A stretch of DNA of 35,949 bases from Desulfobacterales bacterium (GTDB lineage: Bacteria; Desulfobacterota; Desulfobacteria; Desulfobacterales; JANQIE01), in contig JANQIE010000061.1 in NCBI GenBank assembly GCA_028282295.1, forward strand, positions 1 to 35,949. The letters are read 5' to 3'. Below the pieces are notes generated by a model. The model worked only from the letters and a program-made list of their open reading frames with translations, was not told the DNA's origin and did not search any database. This document shows, one piece after another, positions 17,105 through 24,376 of the stretch. A program made the position numbers and the translations under genes. Every line of letters begins with the position of its first letter. Position 1 is the stretch's first letter.

Positions 17105-18064
17105 TTAGACAACCTTTCCAATCGCTTTGGGTCTGATTTTGTCCAACAGCGGATTCAACAGATTGATGACCAGGATGGCGTAAACAACCCCGTCCACATG
17201 GGCCCCGACATTGCGGATCAATACCGTCATGATACCGCCGATAGCCCCGTAAAGCAGCATCGGGATGGGGTTGATGGGGGCCGAGGCGGGATCGGTCGCC
17301 AGGAAGAACGCGCCGATCAACGTGTATCCGCTAAGAAGGTGAAACAGAGGATTGACATAGCGGCTCGGATCAACAATCTGAAACAGTATAGCCGTTACGA
17401 AAATACCCGCCAGGAAGGCAATCGGGATCTCCCACCGGATGAAGCCACGGTAGATCAAATAAAGGCCGCCCAGAATAAGACCGATGCCGAAGGTTGCGCC
17501 GATGGCGCCTGTTTGCCGGCCCACCAGCAGATCGAGCAGACTGTACTGGGCCGCGCCGGCGGCCTTGAAGTATTTTGCCGCCACAACCGGCACCATCTCC
17601 GGAAAGCTGAAATTCATATTGACGAATGCAGCGTCGAAATTAAACAAATCCGCCCAGGAGACCATCAGGATGGCAACCGCCAGAGCTGCGGTATTTACTG
17701 GATTACTGCCGATACCGCCGAAAATCTCTTTGCCGATCACAATCACGGTAAACGTGCCGACGATGACCGCATACCAGGGGAAGTTGGGCGGCAACAGCAT
17801 GCCGAAAAGAAGACCGAGTAATGCGGCGTGTCCATCAGCAATGGTGATGGGGCGTTTGGCGGCGCGGTTGATCATCCATTCCCACAACATGGCGCTGCCG
17901 ACGGCCAGGCAGAGAACGCCGATGGCGTTGACGCCAAAGGTCAGGATTCCCACGACAGCAGCCGGCAACAGGGCGTAAATGGTGTGTACGTGACGTTCCA
18001 CCACGCCGTTGCCGCAATGCCAGAACGGCGCATGTGAAACGATGAATTTTTTTTGACTAAGCAT
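17105..18064 (-). CDS. rnfD: Rnf complex membrane subunit RnfD, lacking the usual flavinylation motif
   Basis: This RnfD/NqrB-type polytopic subunit has 319 residues and many hydrophobic helices. Family segments include SHAPFWHCGNG near the N-terminus, GSNPVNTAALAVAILMVSW and YSLLDLLVGRQTGAIGAT. RnfD proteins normally carry a covalent FMN on Thr of an S/T-G-A-T motif just before the YSLLD segment. Here that region reads VVAAKYFKAAGAAQYSLLD and lacks the motif. ATG at 18064 has GGAGG 6 bases upstream and overlaps the end of rnfC by 8 bases. A longer in-frame extension to 18337 lies wholly within rnfC and is rejected. Confidence 0.93.
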   Translation of the reverse strand: MLSQKKFIVSHAPFWHCGNGVVERHVHTIYALLPAAVVGILTFGVNAIGVLCLAVGSAMLWEWMINRAAKRPITIADGHAALLGLLFGMLLPPNFPWYAVIVGTFTVIVIGKEIFGGIGSNPVNTAALAVAILMVSWADLFNFDAAFVNMNFSFPEMVPVVAAKYFKAAGAAQYSLLDLLVGRQTGAIGATFGIGLILGGLYLIYRGFIRWEIPIAFLAGIFVTAILFQIVDPSRYVNPLFHLLSGYTLIGAFFLATDPASAPINPIPMLLYGAIGGIMTVLIRNVGAHVDGVVYAILVINLLNPLLDKIRPKAIGKVV

Positions 18065-19370
18065 CCGTTTCCTCCACTTCCTGTGCAGTTTCCGCTTCCG
18101 CCTCTTGGGCCCGTTTAAGTTCATATTTACCCAGGCGAATATGTTGAAAGATCGGTATCCGGGCCGGGCAGACATAACTGCACAAACCACAATCGAAACA
18201 CGATAGCAGATCGTACCCATCGGCGGCATCCTGATACTGGCCGGCTTCAAGAAAACGCACCAGCATATTGACCTGAATAAGCGCCGGGCACGCGCGGACG
18301 CATTCTCCGCAGTTGATGCACGGATAATCCGAAACATGGGGGATTTGCTGACGTGCCTGGATCATAACGGCATCGGTATCCCGCTGCACCGGATGGGCTA
18401 CCGAGTAAATCGCCTGACCGGTCATGGGGCCGCCCAGCACAATCCGATCCCGATCTTCGAGCGTTACGTCGTGGTGCCGGATAATATCTCCCACCGGTGT
18501 GCCCATGGGTACCCGAACCACGCTGCCGCTGCCGTCTTTATTTATAAAGGTGACCGTGTTGGTGATGGATAAGATGCCGGTCGCAAACGATTCACCGATT
18601 GCCACGACAGCCTGGGCGCTGAAAAAAGCAACGCCCAGATCTTCCGGCTCCCGGCCCGCCGGTACAATCTGGTTCAAACTGTCTTTCATGATAAGTCGGG
18701 GCAGGGCGCCCGGATAGACGTCATCCACGGGAATCAGCGTTGCACCCACATGACCGAGCCCCTGCATCCGATCTCGGCCCAAGGCCAGGTAGACGGTTTC
18801 GACACCGGTAATCTGTTTGATTGCCTTGATTCCCACCGTCAGGTCCGATACCTGGTTGGCAACCACGAATTGGTTGGCATTGACCAACAAGTCGCGATCC
18901 ATACCGTTTATAACAATAGCCTTAATTTTTTTCTCGTCACCCGCAAACAAATGCCAGGGCGGATTACCCGGCAGATTACAAAGGTATTTGAGGGCCGTTT
19001 CCAGCGCCATGTTTTCAGCGGCGGCCTTAAAGCTGTCATCGATGCTTTCTTTGGCCGCCTGTTCGATGGTCACCGCCGTCAGTTCCCGGCCGTAGTCGGA
19101 TGTGAACGCGGCGATTGATTTGACGGCGCCGGTGACCGAGGAAACGATATACGCGTCATCATCGTCTGACACCGCCAGGCGCTGGCCGGTTTTGACCTCA
19201 AGCCCCTCTTTTAACAAGGATTGTTTCCAGTTGATGTCGGCGTACGGTTTGTAAAGAAACAGGGTCACCTGTTTGGGGGGCGCGATCGCAACCGGGACCT
19301 TCAAGGTGTCTGTAAAGGGTTGGTAGGTCAGATTGAGACTTGCCGAACCAAAACTTGATTTATTACGCAT
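18057..19370 (-). CDS. rnfC: Divergent RnfC subunit without the NADH/FMN glycine motif
   Basis: RnfC normally binds NADH and FMN in a NuoF-like domain and passes electrons to two [4Fe-4S] clusters. The 437-residue product keeps the clusters (CINCGECVRACP at 351-362, CFDCGLCSYVCP at 391-402) and the DDVYPGALPR segment. However, the glycine-rich GLGGAGFPT motif expected around residues 125-145 is replaced by LKYLCNLPGNPPWHLFAG. The acidic NGAECEP motif is replaced by INGMDRDLLVNAN (155-166). The N-terminal GGIHP signature is also absent. It is therefore unlikely to bind NADH and FMN in the usual way. It lies 68 bases after the cytochrome gene and overlaps rnfD. Confidence 0.9.
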   Translation of the reverse strand: MRNKSSFGSASLNLTYQPFTDTLKVPVAIAPPKQVTLFLYKPYADINWKQSLLKEGLEVKTGQRLAVSDDDDAYIVSSVTGAVKSIAAFTSDYGRELTAVTIEQAAKESIDDSFKAAAENMALETALKYLCNLPGNPPWHLFAGDEKKIKAIVINGMDRDLLVNANQFVVANQVSDLTVGIKAIKQITGVETVYLALGRDRMQGLGHVGATLIPVDDVYPGALPRLIMKDSLNQIVPAGREPEDLGVAFFSAQAVVAIGESFATGILSITNTVTFINKDGSGSVVRVPMGTPVGDIIRHHDVTLEDRDRIVLGGPMTGQAIYSVAHPVQRDTDAVMIQARQQIPHVSDYPCINCGECVRACPALIQVNMLVRFLEAGQYQDAADGYDLLSCFDCGLCSYVCPARIPIFQHIRLGKYELKRAQEAEAETAQEVEETDA

Positions 19371-19438
19371 AAGCTAACCTTTTGTTGCAAGGCAAAATTG
19401 GAAGAAAGCCGAATGTTGGATCCTAGTTGCGGCTTGTT

Positions 19439-19906
19439 CTACAGTAACATATGGCAGCCGCGACATTCGTCGCTGCCCGATCCGGGACCGGCCTCGATAT
19501 CGTCATGGCAGCCGCGGCATTGGTCGTGAAAGGCGACATCCCGTTTGGAAACTTCCGTCCCTTCAATGTCTTCGGGCGATTCGTGGCAGTCGGCGCTAAA
19601 GCAGCCTTTGGGAAATTCATCGTCGCCCTGGGGCGTGGCATGGCAGGTTCCACAGGCGATGAAGGTCGTGTCCTCAATATCGCCGTGGGGGTGATGGCAA
19701 TCCTGGCACGCGGTGCCGTAGCCTGAAGCCGAGGTATGTTTCTGATGGCTGAACAGGACGGCGCCGCCGATGTTCTCGAACATGATCCGGATTGGTTTTT
19801 CGGGTGGTTTGGCGGAATAAGCCGACAGGGCGTAAAAGACGATGCCTGCAGCTAAAAGAGCGGCCGCCCAGACAAAGGCGGTTTTAAGGTCTTTCCTCGC
19901 ATCCAT
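19439..19906 (-). CDS. Rnf-associated small multihaem c-type cytochrome (five haem motifs)
   Basis: This is a 155-residue periplasmic or membrane-anchored cytochrome of the class III (c3/c7) kind. A hydrophobic N-terminal helix (about 8-29) is an uncleaved anchor or signal. Haem motifs are CQDCH (67-71), CGTCH (85-89), CFSADCH (102-108, CX4CH), CRGCH (130-134) and CRGCH (148-152). Exactly five further histidines (54, 57, 72, 74, 127) are available as distal ligands, consistent with five bis-His haems. Start ATG 19906 gives a clean signal segment; an upstream in-frame start at 19954 adds 16 poor residues. As first gene of the operon it resembles cytochromes that precede rnf in Desulfovibrio and Methanosarcina. 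Confidence 0.88.
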   Translation of the reverse strand: MDARKDLKTAFVWAAALLAAGIVFYALSAYSAKPPEKPIRIMFENIGGAVLFSHQKHTSASGYGTACQDCHHPHGDIEDTTFIACGTCHATPQGDDEFPKGCFSADCHESPEDIEGTEVSKRDVAFHDQCRGCHDDIEAGPGSGSDECRGCHMLL

Positions 19907-19937
19907 TTGTATCTCTTTTCCCTTTAAAGTTGGTGAT

Positions 19938-19967
19938 CTGTAACGAGGGCACATGAAAAAAAGTCAA
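19938..19967 (-). promoter_or_regulatory. Possible promoter of the cytochrome-rnf operon
   Basis: On the reverse strand a good -35 box TTGACT (19967-19962) is followed after 18 bases by TTACAG (19943-19938), a poor -10 box. It lies about 30 bases upstream of the cytochrome start. The -35 match is clear, but the overall call is tentative. Confidence 0.35.
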
Positions 19968-20180
19968 GCACGGCCTACCATAATGCGCTTTGGCTTGCAA
20001 GAGCTTTTTTGGAACGAAGACCGATTCGGCGACTGAAGGAAACCCATATTTTTGAGGGACTTAAGGGCCGACGCGGTGGTGGTCGGCAGGCGATTCACGA
20101 GGGCCCCTCCGGAAATAGCGGATTTTGGTTAAGAACTTAACGCTTTGATCCGACAGAATTTTTATCTCCCTTTTTATTTG

Positions 20181-20285
20181 GTGTCCATCCGGAAAGGGTA
20201 GATTTTGGTTCCCGGCAGGGCCCGATGGTTTTAAAAATACGAGAAAGCCGCCTGGGACCAAAAGATGCCATTTCCGGATGGACAC
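20181..20285. repeat. Short palindromic element with long terminal inverted repeats
   Basis: The ends GTGTCCATCCGGAAA (20181-20195) and TTTCCGGATGGACAC (20271-20285) are perfect inverted repeats. The pairing continues imperfectly inward to about 35 bases per arm (GATTTTGGTTCCCGGC against GCCGCCTGGGACCAAAAG). The 105-base element has no open frame. It is an internally shortened relative of the sequence at 1-99, whose centre is a longer hairpin. It lies between the divergent cytochrome and EAL/HDOD genes. The rest of the 19907-20321 gap shows only the possible rnf promoter. Confidence 0.75.
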
Positions 20286-20321
20286 TATCCGGCAAATCAC
20301 CCCAAACTGAAAGGTGACTCC

Positions 20322-21536
20322 ATGGACATCTTTGTGGCCCGGCAACCGATCTTCAATACCTCGCTCAAAACCTACGCCTATGAGCTGTTGTTTCGCGACG
20401 GCCTTGACAACGCCTTTCCCGATATCGATGGCGATACGGCCAGCGCCAAGCTGCTATCGAACAGTTTTGTTTCCATCGGCCTGGAAAACCTTACCGGTGG
20501 TAAAAAAGCCTTCATTAATTTTACCCAAAAATTGTTGATCAATCAGATCCCCACGATCCTGCCCAACGAGTTCGTCGTGGTTGAAGTGCTCGAAGATGTC
20601 AACCCGAATCCCCAAGTCATCGCGGCTTGCCGGGCTATGGCGCAAAAAGGTTATGAAATCGCCTTGGACGATTTTGTCTTGTATGATGGATTGAAGCCGT
20701 TGATTCGGCTGGCGAAGCTTATTAAAATCGACTTTCGTGCAACGCCGCCGAAACAAATCGAACGCCTGATGGATCAATTGGCGGACATGCCGGTGCAATA
20801 CCTGGCCGAAAAAGTCGAGACATACGATGAATTCGACCTGGCCAAGCAGATGGGGTTTGAATATTTTCAAGGCTATTTTTTCAATAAACCGGAAATCATC
20901 AAAGGCCGCGGTCTGGCCCCGACCAAAATTAAACTGTTGCAGATCATTGGTGAAGCCAATCGGAGCGATTTTGACTATGACCGCCTGGAAGAGCTCATTA
21001 AAACGGATCTTTCACTCTCCTATCAGATCCTGCGTTATATCAACTCGGCTTTTTTTCGCCGAACCAATGAAATCGATTCGATCAGACAGGCCATTGTATT
21101 TTTAGGGATCGAGGAAGTGCGTAAGATTTTGTCCGTGACAGCCACGGCCAAACTCGTCAACAACAAACCGAACGAGTTGATGCGCGCATCGATCGTGCGT
21201 GCTAAATTGTGCGAAATGTTCGGACGTGTCGGCGGGTACGACGGTAACACCTCGGAGTTATTTTTACTGGGTCTTTTTTCGCTGATGGACGCGATTCTGG
21301 ACACGCGGATCGAAACGATCCTTGAAAATCTCCCGGTGTCGGATCAGTTCACGCAGGCCCTGACGCAAAAATCCGGCCCGATGGCCTGTTACCTGGCACT
21401 CGCATGCGACTACGAGCAAGGCATCTGGGAAGACGAATGCCGGCTTGCAACCGGTGAATGCCGCGATATCAAAGTCAAAGTCGATGAAGTCATGGAGGTA
21501 TATGGCTGGGCGGATGCCATACTCAAAATTACCTGA
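20322..21536 (+). CDS. EAL-HDOD signalling protein (YuxH/CdgJ-like)
   Basis: This two-domain regulator has 404 residues. An N-terminal EAL-like domain (about 1-200; FVARQPIFNTSLKTYAYELL, then EIALDDF and LAEKVET) is followed by a C-terminal HDOD domain (about 205-400) containing the segment SLSYQILRYINSAFF. The EAL signature is degenerate (ELL in place of EAL), so cyclic-di-GMP hydrolysis is doubtful. Such proteins usually act as binding adaptors in motility or surface control. ATG at 20322 follows AAGGTGA by a few bases. An upstream in-frame ATG at 20265 would read through the palindromic repeat and is rejected. Confidence 0.9.
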   Translation: MDIFVARQPIFNTSLKTYAYELLFRDGLDNAFPDIDGDTASAKLLSNSFVSIGLENLTGGKKAFINFTQKLLINQIPTILPNEFVVVEVLEDVNPNPQVIAACRAMAQKGYEIALDDFVLYDGLKPLIRLAKLIKIDFRATPPKQIERLMDQLADMPVQYLAEKVETYDEFDLAKQMGFEYFQGYFFNKPEIIKGRGLAPTKIKLLQIIGEANRSDFDYDRLEELIKTDLSLSYQILRYINSAFFRRTNEIDSIRQAIVFLGIEEVRKILSVTATAKLVNNKPNELMRASIVRAKLCEMFGRVGGYDGNTSELFLLGLFSLMDAILDTRIETILENLPVSDQFTQALTQKSGPMACYLALACDYEQGIWEDECRLATGECRDIKVKVDEVMEVYGWADAILKIT

Positions 21537-21612
21537 AGCGGATTTGCGTTTTTCAGGGCAATGATGGTTTACTTCACAAGCGGGGCAGCCTGCCGGGGTT
21601 CAGGGCATGCCG

Positions 21613-22131
21613 TCAGGAGTCTTCTTCTTCGGAAAAACCGAGCGTGGCCAAAACCTCGGCGTCAACGACTTGGGTCATGGGATAGCGTTCATTGAAATCC
21701 AGCGGACTATCTCCAAAATGGACTTGCGCCTTGTCCAGATGGTGGATGGCACCTATTGTATAGGTGCCGTTGCCGTTGTCTTTGACCACCTGCTGAATCA
21801 GGTTTGGGTTTCGGTACAGGAAGTCAACGAGCGATTCCGGCAGAAAGTCATCTATACTGTAATCGTCATCCGTATCATTTGGTTGCCCGGTGTCTTCCCA
21901 GTTGGGCAGCGGCGACATCAAGCTGTTCGCAACGGTCCCCGGTACGATGCCGGCAGGATTTGCCGGCCTGTCCTTGTAATTGAGAGGGGCGCCGGCAACG
22001 TTGCTGTCTTCGTTTATTTTTTCAATTGACCGGGTGACGCGCTGGGTGTCGGATACACCTTTGATTCTTTTTTTCTCTTCAAGCGCTCTCGGTTCACCTG
22101 TTTTATTTTTGGTTCGATATACTTTGGCCAT
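21613..22131 (-). CDS. Hypothetical acidic protein
   Basis: I do not recognise this 172-residue protein. The first 45 residues are basic and polar. The middle is Pro/Asn/Asp-rich (a run of acidic residues in TDDDYSIDDF). The C-terminal half looks folded, with LVDFLYRNPNLIQQVV and NGTYTIGAIHHLDKAQVHFG, and ends in EEEDS. There is no signal peptide or membrane helix. The ribosome site is a modest AAAAGG close to ATG 22131. It converges on the EAL/HDOD gene 76 bases away. A 60-codon very basic frame (22014-22196) overlaps its start and could be an alternative gene. Confidence 0.55.
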   Translation of the reverse strand: MAKVYRTKNKTGEPRALEEKKRIKGVSDTQRVTRSIEKINEDSNVAGAPLNYKDRPANPAGIVPGTVANSLMSPLPNWEDTGQPNDTDDDYSIDDFLPESLVDFLYRNPNLIQQVVKDNGNGTYTIGAIHHLDKAQVHFGDSPLDFNERYPMTQVVDAEVLATLGFSEEEDS

Positions 22132-22416
22132 GCGCCTTTTTTCCTGGCTGTTTTCAGCGTGTCCCTAATTTTTTTTACACGCGTTGTGTCAATCATCGCT
22201 TGACTCTAAAAAAACTATATTTCGGTCTGAAAGTAAATCAGGGAATCTCTGAATTTGGAGTTCGAAAAACCTGAATTTCAGTTGAAATTTGGAGCAACAG
22301 GGACAAACCGCGTTTGAATTCGTTATGGACACATGCTATGAACTTTCAGTTTCGAATGTCCTCTTGACTCCTGAAAACAAATACCGGCAGTCTCAAACCA
22401 ATAAGGAGCCACGTGA

Positions 22417-24291
22417 GTGGATACAGGGTATTGGGCGGACAACTACATCGACAAGAAGCGGTCCGGCACTGAGGCCATTGCGCTTGTCAAACCCGGCCAA
22501 CGGGTGTTTATCGGGTCCTCCTGTGGCGAACCCCAGCATTTGGTGCGCGAGCTGTCCGCGGCCTCCAGCCGGTTTACGGATCTTGAAATCGTGCGCCTGT
22601 TGTCCCTGGAAACGTCGCCGCTGACCTTGATTGCCAGTCGGACCAAGGGGCAGAGCATGAACATCCGGTCCTTTTATCTTGGATCGGCCAAACCGTCTAG
22701 CCTGGCCCGGAACAAACGCTTTATCACACCGGTCAACCTGTCGGCGGTGCCGCGACTGTTCAAAACCCGCAAACTGCCGATCCATGCGGCCTTGATCCAG
22801 GTCAGCCCGCCGGATGATTTCGGCTGGATGAGCCTGGGCATTTCCGTGGATGTCACCCTGGCCGCGGCGCAATCCGCGGATCTGGTGATCGCCCAGATCA
22901 ATCCGAACATGCCCCGTGTGTTGGGCCGCAGCTTTATCCACGTCAACGAGGTTGATGTGGTGGTGGAGCATGCCGAACCGCTGCTGACCATCGCGGATTT
23001 GCCGGAGATGGAATCGGCCAACCGGATCGGCCGTCTGATTGCCCGGCTTATCGACGACGGCTCGACCATCCAGATCAGTTTGGGGGCCACCCCGCGCGCG
23101 ACGATGTTGGCGCTGGCGGACAAGAATGATCTGGGCATTCACACCCAGTATTTGACCAATGAAATCATGAACCTGGTGTCGCTGGGCGTGGTGACCAATC
23201 GCATGAAGGGCCTGAACGACGGCAAGTCGGTGGCCAGCAACGCCATGGGCAATGCCGATTTATATGAGTTTATTCATGACAATCCGGGCATCGAGTTCCA
23301 TCCGTCCGATTATGTCAATGATCCGGGCGTTGTTGCCCGGCACAACCGCATGGTGTCGATGAACATCGCCATGGCGGTCGATCTGACCGGTCAGGTGGCG
23401 GCTGATGCCCTGCCCACCAACCATTTTTCCGGAGTCACCGGCATGCTCGATTTCATGCGCGGCGCAGCCCAGTCCGAGGACGGCAAATCGATCCTGATGC
23501 TCCCATCCACCGCCGACAAAGGGCGGCAGAGCCGCATTGTGCCGTTGTTGCAGGATACGGCGGTGGTGGTGCCGCGCGGCGACGTGCACCATGTGGTGTC
23601 CGAATACGGCGCCGTGAACCTGTTCGGCAAAAGTTTGCAGGAACGCGCCATGGCCATGATTAGTATCGCGCATCCCGATTTTCGGGACGAATTGTTTCAT
23701 GCGGCCAAAAAAGCCGGTCTGTTGGGACCGGAGCGCACCCTGACCGATGCACTTCACGGGGTCTATCCCATCCGGCTGGAGACAACCACGGTCATCGACA
23801 ATGAAAAAGTGACGGTCCGCCCGGCCAAACCGGTGGATGAACGGCGGATCCAGGAGCATTTTTACAATTTGGACAAAGATGATATCGTTGCGCGGTTTTT
23901 TCACGAAAAGACCAGCTTTGTCCACGACGAGGTCGGTGATGTGTCGCTGATTGATTATGTCAACGACCTGACCCTGGTGGCCGTGGTGGGGGAATTCGGT
24001 TTCGGCCGGGTGGTGGCCGTGGCCGAATATTTGCTGGAGCAGGCCAAAAACATGGCCGAGGTGGCCTTTTCAGTGAGTAAACCATGGCAGGGCAAGGGCC
24101 TGGGGAAATTATTGATGCAGCGCCTGGCCGATGCGGCGCGGGAAAACGGCATCGCCGGGCTGTACGCCTACACCACGGCCCACAACAAGGGGATGATCGC
24201 TTTGTTCGATGTGTTGAACTGTAAAGTGACCACCAAACTGGAAGGCGATATGCTTTATCTGAGCTGCCGGTTTGATGAACCGAAATTGTAG
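22417..24291 (+). CDS. Acetyl-CoA hydrolase/CoA-transferase fused to a GNAT acetyltransferase
   Basis: This is a 624-residue two-part enzyme. Residues 1 to about 450 form a class I-type CoA-transferase of the acetyl-CoA hydrolase/4-hydroxybutyrate CoA-transferase family. It has the conserved HTQYLTNEIMNL segment (expected catalytic Glu) and the FSGVTGMLDFMRGA segment followed by ILMLPSTA. Residues about 460-624 form a GNAT domain with the acetyl-CoA pyrophosphate loop PWQGKGLGKLL. Members of this fusion family may move CoA between acyl groups or acetylate proteins; the substrate cannot be read from sequence. GTG at 22417 has AAGGAG 8 bases upstream. GC is higher than in neighbouring genes. 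The next gene, 85 bases on, encodes a RACo-type activator. Confidence 0.88.
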   Translation: MDTGYWADNYIDKKRSGTEAIALVKPGQRVFIGSSCGEPQHLVRELSAASSRFTDLEIVRLLSLETSPLTLIASRTKGQSMNIRSFYLGSAKPSSLARNKRFITPVNLSAVPRLFKTRKLPIHAALIQVSPPDDFGWMSLGISVDVTLAAAQSADLVIAQINPNMPRVLGRSFIHVNEVDVVVEHAEPLLTIADLPEMESANRIGRLIARLIDDGSTIQISLGATPRATMLALADKNDLGIHTQYLTNEIMNLVSLGVVTNRMKGLNDGKSVASNAMGNADLYEFIHDNPGIEFHPSDYVNDPGVVARHNRMVSMNIAMAVDLTGQVAADALPTNHFSGVTGMLDFMRGAAQSEDGKSILMLPSTADKGRQSRIVPLLQDTAVVVPRGDVHHVVSEYGAVNLFGKSLQERAMAMISIAHPDFRDELFHAAKKAGLLGPERTLTDALHGVYPIRLETTTVIDNEKVTVRPAKPVDERRIQEHFYNLDKDDIVARFFHEKTSFVHDEVGDVSLIDYVNDLTLVAVVGEFGFGRVVAVAEYLLEQAKNMAEVAFSVSKPWQGKGLGKLLMQRLADAARENGIAGLYAYTTAHNKGMIALFDVLNCKVTTKLEGDMLYLSCRFDEPKL

Positions 24292-24376
24292 GCGCGGCGT
24301 CCCGTCCAGCATGATTTTCCAACGATTTTAATCGCGGCGAGACGCCACGCTGACAACCAAGAAAGAGAATCAATCG

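Noticed and set aside
18065..18337. N-terminal extension of rnfD to an upstream start
   Set aside because: It lies entirely inside rnfC in another frame, while GGAGG and the family start MLSQKKFIVSHAPF support 18064.
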